A stretch of 24,578 nt of DNA from positions 1 through 24,578 of the forward strand of contig VBJK01000099.1 of assembly GCA_005879655.1 (NCBI GenBank), written 5' to 3'. The notes below the pieces were generated by a model, which saw only the letters and a list, made by a program, of their open reading frames with translations, was not told the DNA's origin and did not search any database. Positions 1 to 7,142 of the stretch are shown here, one piece after another. The position numbers were made by a program, and so were the translations under genes. Every line of letters begins with the position of its first letter. Within the stretch, counting starts at the first letter, position 1. Origin of the DNA: Chloroflexota bacterium. Lineage in GTDB: Bacteria > Chloroflexota > Ktedonobacteria > Ktedonobacterales > Ktedonobacteraceae.

Positions 1-1
1 C

Positions 2-748
2 GCCAGGGTTGCGCCACTGGTGAGAGCCAGGATAAAGCGTCGCCAAGTGGTAGGCCACTCTGCATTGCGGGGAAAATGGATACGGCGTACAGCAAGAGCC
101 AGAAAGGTCGTGGCTGGCAGAAATCGCGTTGCCCTGGACAATCCTGATCAACCCATTCCGAGTGATCCGAAAGCCATTGTGTTCCTTTTCATACTCGTTT
201 CAGGGATTGCTCCGCTGGTTGAAGAGTCAGTAAAGCCGCTGGCTGTTGTCGCCATGGTAGGGCGTATTCGTAGTGCAGCTGAGGCGTTTATCCTGGGTAT
301 GGCAGCTGGCGTCGGTTTCGACCTTGTAGAGACCATAGGTTATATCAGTTCTGGTTATGACCATTGGCTTAATATCGCGCTCCAGCGGAGTAGCGCCGGA
401 TTATTGCACGGCTTTGGGGCTGGTATGGTCGCCCTCGGCTGGTACTACGCTACTCATGCCAACTCGACGGGCAAAATGAATAGGGCACTGGTTACGCTTG
501 GCTGCTGGACATATGCAATACTCCAACACGCCATCTGGAATGGTTCCTTTGGTTTGCAATTATTACCGGCCCCCATTGGACCTTACCTTGACAACGGAAC
601 TATTGTATTGGGAACCATCACGGTGCCATCCTTCATGCTGGTCTATATCGTAGAGACGATCTTGATGCTGATCTTCTTCCTCTTTATCACCAAGAAACTG
701 CGTACAAGACCCGCTGAGCCAATCTCACCAGCCATTAATAAGGGCTAG
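2..748 (+). CDS. PrsW-family intramembrane protease, 5' end cut by the window
   Basis: This is probably a glutamic-type intramembrane peptidase of the PrsW (CPBP-related) family, which cleaves membrane-bound substrates such as anti-sigma factors. Counting from the GTG at position 20, the visible motifs are EESVK at residues 68-72, a GFDLVE segment with Glu104, His130 in a hydrophobic helix, and HAIWN at 170-174. These match the EExxK, FxxxE, FxxxH and HxxxN pattern of the family. Hydrophobic stretches lie at about 52-80, 90-108, 128-144, 158-176 and 196-224. The frame is open to the first base, so the GTG is not a safe start and upstream transmembrane helices are probably missing. Residues 1-45 are basic and do not look like the family's usual N-terminal helices, so a frameshift near the edge is possible. 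The family call is fairly secure; the substrate is unknown. Confidence 0.72.
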   Translation, partial: ARVAPLVRARIKRRQVVGHSALRGKWIRRTARARKVVAGRNRVALDNPDQPIPSDPKAIVFLFILVSGIAPLVEESVKPLAVVAMVGRIRSAAEAFILGMAAGVGFDLVETIGYISSGYDHWLNIALQRSSAGLLHGFGAGMVALGWYYATHANSTGKMNRALVTLGCWTYAILQHAIWNGSFGLQLLPAPIGPYLDNGTIVLGTITVPSFMLVYIVETILMLIFFLFITKKLRTRPAEPISPAINKG

Positions 749-759
749 AAGAGCATGAT

Positions 760-804
760 GGAGCAGACCGTTGCAGAGGCATCCCTTCTGCGCTGATCTG
801 CTCC
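760..804. terminator. Imperfect two-part hairpin after the PrsW-like gene
   Basis: An outer 8-bp stem (760-767 with 797-804) encloses an inner stem (773-779 with 784-791, one bulged base). It starts 12 bases after the stop codon. No T-run follows on either strand, so terminator function is only a guess from position. The rest of 749-978 shows no supported gene. Confidence 0.3.
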
Positions 805-978
805 TCGTGTCAGTCCTGCTGTTGGCGTGTTGGAGTGCTAACAAGGTGGGGACTCCACTCGCTTTTCGTCTTGATGCGGTCAAGGTGCTGTTCTTTCCAT
901 TGTATGATGAGTTCGTTGGCATGCCTCATTGGTTCGTATCTCGCTTCTCGTTGCTTCGCTTGTTGGGGTTTCGATACC

Positions 979-1611
979 TCACGGGCTTAGTCGAAATGGT
1001 GGGTACTCGTCGGTCACTAGAAGGAATGCATAGGCAGCGACCCGGTTCCTCCAACGCAGGACGCCTTCCACAAAATCGAACAGTCCCCTTGGGTAGTGCT
1101 CGGTGAATAGAATGGCGAACCACACGATGATCAGTACCACAGCTACGGCAATTTGCAGAAACACCAGCACAATGTAGTGAGGGATAGCCAGGAACCATTT
1201 CACGAGAGGAAGCCACCGATTGAGGTCGTTCGCTGCATCTGGATAGGGGTAGTCCAAGTGCACCGACTGATGATCGGTGGTGGACGGGTACTGATCATCC
1301 ATCAGGGACAGGTAAACAGCAACTCGATTGGCGAAGCGCAACAACTCAAGGTTCCAATCGAACCACCAGCGGGGATATTTCTGCCGGAACAGGATCATCA
1401 GTAGCGGACCCCAGAAAAGCACACCGCCAACACCAGCCACAACGATGATAGTCTTGCCATTTGATGACGATTGCCAAGTAGCCCCGGCTATGGTCCCTAG
1501 GACGATCAAGATGGGAATGGCTACGAAGATACGGAAAAACGTGGTTAGCCGATTGAGTGCCCGATCCGGGTAGTCAACCGAGAACTGAACCGGATATGAC
1601 GACTGTTGCAT
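979..1611 (-). CDS. DUF4389-family membrane protein with two repeats
   Basis: The protein is a 210-aa membrane protein of unknown function that resembles the DUF4389 family. It is built from two similar halves. Each half has a pattern of PV or P followed by YP, then LxRxxTFFRIFVAIP or LxRWLPLVKWFLAIP, a hydrophobic segment, and a YPRWWFDWNLELLRFANRV or YPRGLFDFVEGVLRWRNRV block that ends in a tyrosine-rich turn. Hydrophobic helices lie at about residues 25-45, 53-73, 132-165 and 185-197. The ATG at 1611 follows an AAGGAG-type ribosome binding site at a spacing of about 7 bases, so the start is well supported. It converges on the PrsW-like gene. The protein sits in the membrane; no catalytic motif is visible and no function should be assigned. 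Confidence 0.8.
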   Translation of the reverse strand: MQQSSYPVQFSVDYPDRALNRLTTFFRIFVAIPILIVLGTIAGATWQSSSNGKTIIVVAGVGGVLFWGPLLMILFRQKYPRWWFDWNLELLRFANRVAVYLSLMDDQYPSTTDHQSVHLDYPYPDAANDLNRWLPLVKWFLAIPHYIVLVFLQIAVAVVLIIVWFAILFTEHYPRGLFDFVEGVLRWRNRVAAYAFLLVTDEYPPFRLSP

Positions 1612-1944
1612 TGCTTCACTCCTTTCAGCATACCATCCGCATATACTTCAGGATGGGTTTGTCACTTCATGTTGTAACACACATACATCACATTCACATC
1701 ACATTTGTCTGCTCTGGTGTCTCACTATTCGCACTGGTAACTTGATCAGTCGCTTCAACGTATCGTCCCACACTTTTTTCAACAGATACAACCTCCTCAC
1801 AAAATTACAGCTTGATCCATGGCAATTGTATATTTCTCTATCCCTCTGCAAGTATAACATAGAATCACTGATTTGAATAGGTTGAAAAGGTATATTGATG
1901 TATCTATATTTATATAGAGCAGCAAGCTCACCAATAATATGGTG
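1612..1944. other. AT-rich intergenic stretch
   Basis: No supported gene on either strand. It lies upstream of the DUF4389 gene and downstream of the NACHT remnant, both on the minus strand, so it should carry the DUF4389 promoter. I could not find a convincing -35/-10 pair. Confidence 0.5.
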
Positions 1945-2306
1945 CTATCTCCCATACGCAAAATAGTCAAGCAACAAACGATGGATAAAGCGATAGCCCC
2001 CACCCACCTTCTGTCGCAGAACATTGCCAGTAGCTTCATCAAAAAAGCGCACGCAATGAGCGGAAAACACACCAGCTCGCTGGAGGAGGCGGAGGATCGC
2101 GTATCGCCAGGCCGCCAGTCCCCCACTCATGATGCATATCAACAGTCCACTATACAAGCCCAGGACCCAACCGTATCTCAATCCCCATTCCTGATGCATA
2201 TCAACAGTCCACTATACAAGCCCAGGACCCAACCGTATCTCAATCCCCATTCCTGTGTATCATGCCACCCGATTTTCAGCTCTATAGGCGTGAGAGAAAC
2301 AGGCGC
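1945..2306 (-). pseudogene. C-terminal remnant of a NACHT-type NTPase, frame broken
   Basis: The minus-strand reading ending at 1945 gives a helix-rich segment finishing VGGGYRFIHRLLLDYFAYGR. This closely resembles the C-terminal tail (VRFLDxAxxRxLLRKVGGGYxFVHRLLLDYF) that I associate with NACHT-domain NTPases in Ktedonobacteria. A glycine-rich hydrophobic stretch (LRYGWVLGLYSGLLICIMSGGLA, split by the repeat) precedes the tail. The upstream part, with PVSLTPIELKIGW, continues in another frame between about 2192 and 2306 and ends at an upstream stop. The frame change falls exactly in a 62-bp tandem duplication; removing one copy joins the two frames. No P-loop or NACHT core is present in the window, so this is a decayed 3' fragment. 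The family call rests on remembered sequence character and is moderately sure. Confidence 0.55.
2130..2253. repeat. Perfect tandem duplication, two copies of 62 bp
   Basis: Copy one is 2130-2191 and copy two is 2192-2253. They are identical over 62 bases and directly adjacent, with no intervening base. Because 62 is not a multiple of three, the event shifts the reading frame of the NACHT remnant that crosses it. Exact identity suggests a recent duplication. Confidence 0.95.
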
Positions 2307-2398
2307 TCAGTCATTTGAAAGCGACCCGCTTCTCGTTATTGAGTAATCAGCTTTGCGCATCCAGGGCGACGAGAGTTTCTTACCTTGCGTAAATGTGG

Positions 2399-2451
2399 GC
2401 AAAATGTAGTGAGTAATAGGTGGCATGCCTATATTGCTCACTGCATTTTGC
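2399..2451. promoter_or_regulatory. Hairpin upstream of the accC promoter
   Basis: Bases 2399-2419 pair with about 2429-2451. The left arm begins GCAAAATGTAGTGAG and the right arm reads back as GCAAAATGCAGTGAG, with a few G-T pairs and one 2-base offset. The loop is about 9 bases. It lies roughly 60 bases upstream of the accC -10 element and has no following T-run, so it may be an old terminator or a regulatory palindrome. Its function is unknown. Confidence 0.4.
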
Positions 2452-2484
2452 TGACACCCTCCAAACAACCTGCTGCCACAACTC

Positions 2485-2514
2485 TAGTCGCACAGAAGGT
2501 GCGCATGATATAAT
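2485..2514 (+). promoter_or_regulatory. Extended -10 promoter of the accC operon
   Basis: A perfect TATAAT at 2509-2514 is preceded by TGA, giving an extended -10 (TGnTATAAT). The -35 position (TAGTCG at 2485-2490, 18-bp spacer) is weak, as is common with extended -10 promoters. The predicted transcript starts near 2521, leaving a leader of about 80 nt before accC. Confidence 0.5.
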
Positions 2515-2600
2515 TTGTGCTAAACACCCCCTCACAAAGGGCTAATGGTGAGAGGAGTATGGTGAAGCACCTGCCATAGAGGTATCTTCATCCATTGCAT

Positions 2601-3953
2601 ATGTTTCGTAAAATTTTGATTGCTAATCGAGGCGAAATTGCACTACGCGTTATTCGCGCATGTCATGAAATGGGGATAGGAAGTGTCATTGCCCATTCAG
2701 AAGCCGACCGTGATTCCTTACCTGTACGACTAGCCGACGAGCGTATTTGTATTGGGCCAGGGGCAAGTGGGAAAAGTTATTTAAACATTCCCAATATTAT
2801 CAGTGCCGCACTCATTTCTAATGCAGAGGCCATTCATCCCGGGTATGGTTTTCTCTCCGAGAACACCAGTTTTGCCGAAATCTGCCATGATGTCAATATT
2901 GCTTTCATTGGGCCTTCCGCCCACGTCATGAGTCTGATGGGTGATAAGGTGACAGCACGTGAAACGATGGCCAAGATTGGACTGCCAACCTTACCAGGCA
3001 CACCTATCCTACGGACACTGCTTGAAGCACAAGAAGCTGCCAGAGAGATAGGGTTTCCACTCATGCTCAAAGCAGTTGCCGGAGGTGGTGGACGAGGTAT
3101 TCGCCTGATCCAGCATCCAGGCGAATTCGACCGCATCTTCACCGTTGCACAGAACGAGGTGCGCGAGGCATTTCTCGATGATGGCATTTATCTTGAACGC
3201 TATCTACCGAAGGCACGCCATATTGAGATTCAAGTATTAGTTGACGAATATGGACACGGCGTGCATCTCGGTGAACGTAATTGTTCCTGCCAGCGACGTA
3301 ACCAGAAGGTCCTGGAAGAGTCACCCAGTCCTTTACTGCCTCGTGCACTCTGCCACGAAATTGGTATGAAGGCAGTACAGGCGGTAGAGGAGATTGGGTA
3401 TCGTAATGCAGGAACACTGGAATTTCTTGTAGATGAACGGAACCGTTATTACTTTATGGAAATGAATACACGCCTGCAAGTAGAGCATCCCGTGACAGAA
3501 CTGGTGACTAGCTTGGACCTCGTAAAGGAACAGATTTGTATCGCAGCAGGCGAACCGTTACGCTTACAGCAAGAAGCTATACAATTCCGAGGACACGCTA
3601 TTGAGTGTCGTATAACAGCAGAAGATGCGGACGCCGATTTCCGTCCTCAGACGGGTGTGGTAGAACAATATTTACCACCTGGTGGCCCCGGCGTACGCGT
3701 TGATAGTCATCTCTTTGCTGGCTACGAGATCCCTCCCCACTACGACTCGTTGCTGGCGAAGCTGGTTGTCTGGGCCGAGACACGCGATGAAGCCATCGCC
3801 CGTATGCAACGGGCGCTCGATGAGTTTGTGATAGAGGGCGTGACCACCACTATCCCTTTCCATCAGCGCCTGCTCAAACACAAAGGGTTTATCAAAGGTG
3901 ACACGTATACACGTTTCATTCAGGATGAAGCCAGCGCACTAGCTATTGGTTGA
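2601..3953 (+). CDS. accC: Acetyl-CoA carboxylase biotin carboxylase subunit
   Basis: It carboxylates the biotin of the carrier protein with bicarbonate and ATP, the first half-reaction of malonyl-CoA synthesis. The 450-aa protein is full length and starts MFRKILIANRGEIALRV, the standard N-terminus. It has HPGYGFLSEN, the ATP-grasp glycine loop AVAGGGGRGI, the HIEIQV segment, and the active-site stretch FMEMNTRLQVEHPVTE. The usual GERDCSxQRRHQK motif reads GERNCSCQRRNQK, a small departure. I chose the ATG at 2601 because it fits the family start. However, the only GAGGT-like ribosome binding site (2579-2583) lies 17 bases away, so an in-frame TTG at 2595, 11 bases from it, may be the actual initiator and would add two residues. 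It is the first gene of an operon with fabF and accB. Confidence 0.95.
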   Translation: MFRKILIANRGEIALRVIRACHEMGIGSVIAHSEADRDSLPVRLADERICIGPGASGKSYLNIPNIISAALISNAEAIHPGYGFLSENTSFAEICHDVNIAFIGPSAHVMSLMGDKVTARETMAKIGLPTLPGTPILRTLLEAQEAAREIGFPLMLKAVAGGGGRGIRLIQHPGEFDRIFTVAQNEVREAFLDDGIYLERYLPKARHIEIQVLVDEYGHGVHLGERNCSCQRRNQKVLEESPSPLLPRALCHEIGMKAVQAVEEIGYRNAGTLEFLVDERNRYYFMEMNTRLQVEHPVTELVTSLDLVKEQICIAAGEPLRLQQEAIQFRGHAIECRITAEDADADFRPQTGVVEQYLPPGGPGVRVDSHLFAGYEIPPHYDSLLAKLVVWAETRDEAIARMQRALDEFVIEGVTTTIPFHQRLLKHKGFIKGDTYTRFIQDEASALAIG

Positions 3954-4039
3954 TTATGGGGAAGCTACTCACTGGCGTCCCATTTAGATAGATTAAGGGG
4001 AAGATTCGCAATGATTGACTGCATACAGGAGGTGACTTT

Positions 4040-5278
4040 ATGTCTCGTGTAGTTGTGACTGGATTGGGATTGGTTACCTCATTGGGTAACGATCTGGCCT
4101 CCAATTGGGAAGCGCTGTGTCAGGGTAAGTCCGGTATCAGCGAAATTACGGCATACGATACCAGCCGCCACCGCGTACACTTCGCGGGCCAGATCAAACA
4201 TTTTAATCCAAGCTCGTATATGGATCGCAAAGAGGTACGCCGCAATGATCCATATGCGCAACTCGCCGTTGCCACGGCGAAGCAGGCGCTAGCTCATGCA
4301 AATTTGCAGATTACTGACGATATCGCTGACGATGTTGGTGTCTATATTGGAAGTGGTATTGGTGGCTTAACCGTCATGCACGACCAATTCAAGACCCTGT
4401 TTGACAAAGGGCCAGATCGTATTAGCCCATTTTTTATCAGCATGATTATCATCGACGGTGCACCCGGCATTGTCTCTATTATGACGGGCGCGCGCGGCCC
4501 CAACTGGGCAACCGTCTCAGCCTGTGCAACCAGTGGCAACTCGATTGGCGAAGCCTGGGAGACCATTCGTCGTGGAGATGCCAAAGTGATGATTGCCGGT
4601 GGAGCAGAGAAAGCGGTCACGCCAGTTGCTATGGCGGCCTTCGACAATATGCATGCCCTCTCGCGCCGCAATGATGATCCGCAAGGAGCTAGCCGCCCCT
4701 TCGACGCAACACGCGACGGCTTTGTCATGGGTGAAGGCTCTGGTATGCTGGTGCTGGAAGATCTGGAATTTGCAAAAGCGCGCGGTGCAACCATCTTTGC
4801 TGAACTGGTCGGCTATGGTGCTACCAGTGACGCTCACCACATCACAGAGCCAGCACCCGGCGGTATTGGCCTCGTACGTGCCATGCGGATTGCCTTACGT
4901 AAAGCCGGACTACGGCCCAACGAGGTCGGATATATTAACGCGCATGGCACTTCTACACCATATAACGATAGTGCAGAGACCGCAGCGATCAAGACCTGTT
5001 TCGGGGAACATTCATACCGTCTGGCAGTCAGCTCGACCAAGTCGATGACCGGCCATACACTGGGTGCAGCTGGCGCGATTGAGGCGGTCATCTCCATCAT
5101 GACCATCTTGAACAATACCATTGTGCCGACTATTAACTTGCGCTATCCCGACCCAAGTTGTGACCTTGACTACGTGCCAAATGAAGCGCGGCACGCAAGC
5201 GTCGATGTTGCAATGTCTAATGTCATGGGCTTTGGCGGACACAACACCAGCCTCATTTTTAAACGATATGCAGAGTGA
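4040..5278 (+). CDS. fabF: 3-oxoacyl-[acyl-carrier-protein] synthase II
   Basis: This is a KAS II type condensing enzyme that elongates acyl-ACP with malonyl-ACP. The length of 412 aa is typical. It begins MSRVVVTGLGLVTSLGN and has the catalytic triad Cys162 (VSACATSG), His302 (NAHGTSTPYND) and His339 (KSMTGHTLGAAGA), plus the C-terminal NVMGFGGHN loop. The loop that usually reads MIPNMAAG-like is MIIIDGAPG here, an unusual variant. A strong AGGAGGTGA ribosome binding site precedes the ATG. It follows accC after 86 bases and ends 4 bases before accB, so the enzyme that uses malonyl groups is produced with the enzymes that make them. FabB is a possible alternative name, but the sequence fits FabF better. 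Confidence 0.95.
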   Translation: MSRVVVTGLGLVTSLGNDLASNWEALCQGKSGISEITAYDTSRHRVHFAGQIKHFNPSSYMDRKEVRRNDPYAQLAVATAKQALAHANLQITDDIADDVGVYIGSGIGGLTVMHDQFKTLFDKGPDRISPFFISMIIIDGAPGIVSIMTGARGPNWATVSACATSGNSIGEAWETIRRGDAKVMIAGGAEKAVTPVAMAAFDNMHALSRRNDDPQGASRPFDATRDGFVMGEGSGMLVLEDLEFAKARGATIFAELVGYGATSDAHHITEPAPGGIGLVRAMRIALRKAGLRPNEVGYINAHGTSTPYNDSAETAAIKTCFGEHSYRLAVSSTKSMTGHTLGAAGAIEAVISIMTILNNTIVPTINLRYPDPSCDLDYVPNEARHASVDVAMSNVMGFGGHNTSLIFKRYAE

Positions 5279-5282
5279 AACC

Positions 5283-5711
5283 ATGAAGAGAGAAAAATCA
5301 TGGCTGGAGCGTGTCGAAGAGATTATACACGTCCTGGAAGGGAGTTCAGTGGGCGAGCTGGAACTCACGGAGGGCGGTACCGAGATCATTATACGTCGCC
5401 AGCCAGGTATGCACTTGGTAGCCAACGTTGCCGAAAGTCCAACGGCAGAGGGACACGCGAACCGGATAGAGAATGGCGTCTCTATTGTTGCACCCCTGAC
5501 TGGCGTCTACTACGCAGCACCCTCGCCGACAACACCGCCATTTGTCAATGTAGGTGACATGGTGTATGCCGGGCAGGTCGTAGCGTTGGTTGAAGCAATG
5601 AAGGTCTTTAACGAGATCAGCAGTGAGGTTTCCGGGCGCGTCATTGCTCTAGTTGCCACCAATGGCAACGTCGTGCAAAAAGGGGAAGTACTCATACGCG
5701 TAGAACCATAA
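5283..5711 (+). CDS. accB: Biotin carboxyl carrier protein of acetyl-CoA carboxylase
   Basis: This 142-aa carrier protein holds the biotin that moves carboxyl groups from AccC to the carboxyltransferase. Lys107, in VEAMKVFNEI, is the expected biotinylation site, 35 residues from the C-terminus as in known carriers. The usual Met after the lysine is Val here. A flexible linker precedes the domain, with a PLTGVYYAAPSPTTPPF thumb-like segment. I chose the ATG at 5283, four bases after the fabF stop. An in-frame ATG at 5268 would overlap fabF by 11 bases, and neither has a strong ribosome binding site, so translational coupling to fabF is likely. The carboxyltransferase genes accA and accD are not in this window. 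Confidence 0.93.
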   Translation: MKREKSWLERVEEIIHVLEGSSVGELELTEGGTEIIIRRQPGMHLVANVAESPTAEGHANRIENGVSIVAPLTGVYYAAPSPTTPPFVNVGDMVYAGQVVALVEAMKVFNEISSEVSGRVIALVATNGNVVQKGEVLIRVEP

Positions 5712-5723
5712 AGTAGCAAAGCA

Positions 5724-5805
5724 AGAAATGCGTGGAGGATGGGTTGTCAGTGTGGAACATCTGGCCAGATATTCTACACTGACAACCCATCCTCCACGCA
5801 TTTCT
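5724..5805. terminator. Long perfect hairpin between convergent accB and HD-GYP genes
   Basis: Bases 5724-5753 are an exact reverse complement of 5776-5805 (30 bp). The stem continues inward with a G-T pair and three more pairs. The loop contains a separate perfect 12-bp palindrome, ATCTGGCCAGAT, at 5759-5770. It begins 12 bases after accB and ends 9 bases before the HD-GYP stop, so it can serve both directions. No long T-run is present. Confidence 0.8.
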
Positions 5806-5814
5806 CGTGTATTC

Positions 5815-6492
5815 TCAAAAGCCTGCGCGAAAAATGCGCCTGGGTAGTGGTTGCGGCACCTCTTTCTGTGGTAACGCTGAAACATGTTGCATCAGCGTAA
5901 AATTAGGATTGATATCTAGCAGGTGCAAAAAAGCGCCGACAAGCTTCGGGTCAAAACTAGCACCCGAAGCTTGTAAAATACGCTCGCGCGCCGCCTCTTT
6001 GGACAGTGGTCCCTTATAGGGGCGATACGAAGTTAACACATCATAGACATCGGCAATGGTCAAAATACGAGCGCTCAGTGGGATGGCCTCGCCCTTCAGA
6101 CCAGAAGGGTAGCCACGCCCATCCCATGCCTCATGATGATACAGCACTGTCTCAACAAAGAAAGGACGAACATCGCAGCCGATGAGAATGCGTGCACCAA
6201 TCAACGGATGACGCTGCATCGTGCGACGCTCTTCCTCCGAGAGAGCTGCGGACTTATTTAAGATATCGTTAGCGATCCACGTTTTACCGAGATCATGTAC
6301 TAACGCTGCTAATGAAAGATCGCGGATCTGATGACTGCTCCATCCCAGGTGACGGGCCAGACGCTGAGCGTATTGCGCTACTCTCCGCGAATGTTCGTAG
6401 GTCACAATATCTCGTTCTTGAATGCTTTTAGCGAACGAGAGCAGGATTCTCCTGGTTTCATAATCCTTCTCAGAGTATGTTACTTCCACCAC
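5815..6492 (-). CDS. Stand-alone HD-GYP phosphodiesterase
   Basis: This is a 225-aa HD-GYP protein, a family that typically hydrolyses cyclic di-GMP or related cyclic dinucleotides. The visible motifs, in order, are YEHSRRV, LVHDLGK (the HD pair), RHPLIGARIL, YHHEAWDGRGYPSGLKGEAIPL (the GYP signature) and ARILTIADVYDVLTS. All the metal-binding residues expected for the family appear present. There is no receiver, GAF or PAS domain, so the input signal is unknown. The gene starts with GTG at 6492 after a GGGAG ribosome binding site. No GGDEF protein is encoded nearby. The last 15 or so residues are basic and not part of the domain. Confidence 0.9.
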   Translation of the reverse strand: MVEVTYSEKDYETRRILLSFAKSIQERDIVTYEHSRRVAQYAQRLARHLGWSSHQIRDLSLAALVHDLGKTWIANDILNKSAALSEEERRTMQRHPLIGARILIGCDVRPFFVETVLYHHEAWDGRGYPSGLKGEAIPLSARILTIADVYDVLTSYRPYKGPLSKEAARERILQASGASFDPKLVGAFLHLLDINPNFTLMQHVSALPQKEVPQPLPRRIFRAGF

Positions 6493-6552
6493 GTTGCTCT
6501 CCCACTAGTAGGTGAAATGAGTAACAATAATGAACTTGTTGCTTTCAACCAT

Positions 6553-6596
6553 TCACCTCTCTGCTCATAACCGTGCGCTCATGAGCAGAGAGGTGA
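6553..6596. promoter_or_regulatory. 16-bp perfect hairpin upstream of the HD-GYP gene
   Basis: Bases 6553-6568 pair exactly with 6581-6596 around a 12-base loop. It lies about 60 bases upstream of the HD-GYP start, between divergent genes, so it does not follow a visible gene. It may be an operator, a leader structure or a leftover terminator. Confidence 0.4.
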
Positions 6597-6679
6597 CGAC
6601 TTGTTAAGTTTCATTATCATTAAATCCGATGACAAGACCACAATATACGCATATACATAAAACTATCATAAATGCTTTT

Positions 6680-6716
6680 GTTGCAACCCCTTACGGGGAC
6701 CTGTTTCTATGAGAAC
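6680..6716 (+). repeat. Single CRISPR-repeat-like 37-mer
   Basis: The 37 bases start GTTGCAACCCCTTACGGGGA and end in GAGAAC. They carry the CCCCTTACGGGG mini-palindrome near the 5' part that is common in CRISPR repeats of cyanobacteria and Chloroflexota. An AT-rich stretch, as in a leader, lies just upstream. No second copy occurs in the window and there are no cas genes, so this is at most a solitary or last remnant repeat, and could be coincidence. Confidence 0.3.
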
Positions 6717-7142
6717 GGCAAGGCTCCACAGGGTTCCCAGGTAAAATGGAGGTCCTGACCGTTTGTCGTATAGCTCACCATGTCACATATTAATATGTAG
6801 TTTTTCTTTCTGTCTATGCCAATCAGTGGAAGAGGTACTTTTGTATCATGATGGGAAGATTAGTCGCTCTATCAATAGAACGTTCCCGCACAGGCTTCCG
6901 TTTTGCTATTCCCCAGATAGTCCCTCTTTGCGTGCGGATTCGTTTTTAATCTGTCGCTTTTGTGATAGACTCATTTTGACGGTTAATGAGAGAGAATTAT
7001 GTGGAAATTATATGCTTGAGAAAAACGATGGAGAGATGCGGGTGACAGCCCACACCTCTTATAATAAATAGGGATAAGAAGGACGGTTTGTTGTGGTCTA
7101 TAATCAACGTGTGTTTGCAATGAAAAATGGAAGTAAGCGACA
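6717..7142. other. Intergenic region with a candidate promoter for the nuclease operon
   Basis: I see no supported gene. A TATAAT at 7099-7104, followed by a GGAAG ribosome binding site at 7129-7133, fits a start of transcription near 7111 for the downstream operon. A matching -35 is not clear. Confidence 0.4.

Noticed and set aside
771..1106. 111-codon plus-strand ORF after the PrsW-like gene
   Set aside because: Its second half is antisense to the well-supported DUF4389 gene, no ribosome binding site or family pattern is seen, and it overlaps the post-gene hairpin.
1797..2126. 109-codon minus-strand ORF beside the NACHT remnant
   Set aside because: It overlaps the remnant in another frame and has no recognisable motif; the remnant frame has clear family character.
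1939..2346. 135-codon plus-strand ORF containing a repeated peptide
   Set aside because: The apparent peptide repeat is the 62-bp duplication read in two different frames, and the opposite strand carries the recognisable coding remnant.
5121..5282. Longer N-terminal extension of accB
   Set aside because: It lies entirely within fabF in another frame; the carrier protein has its normal length from the ATG at 5283.
6680..6790. A full CRISPR array
   Set aside because: Only one repeat-like unit was found; no second copy, even a degenerate one, follows at spacer distance.
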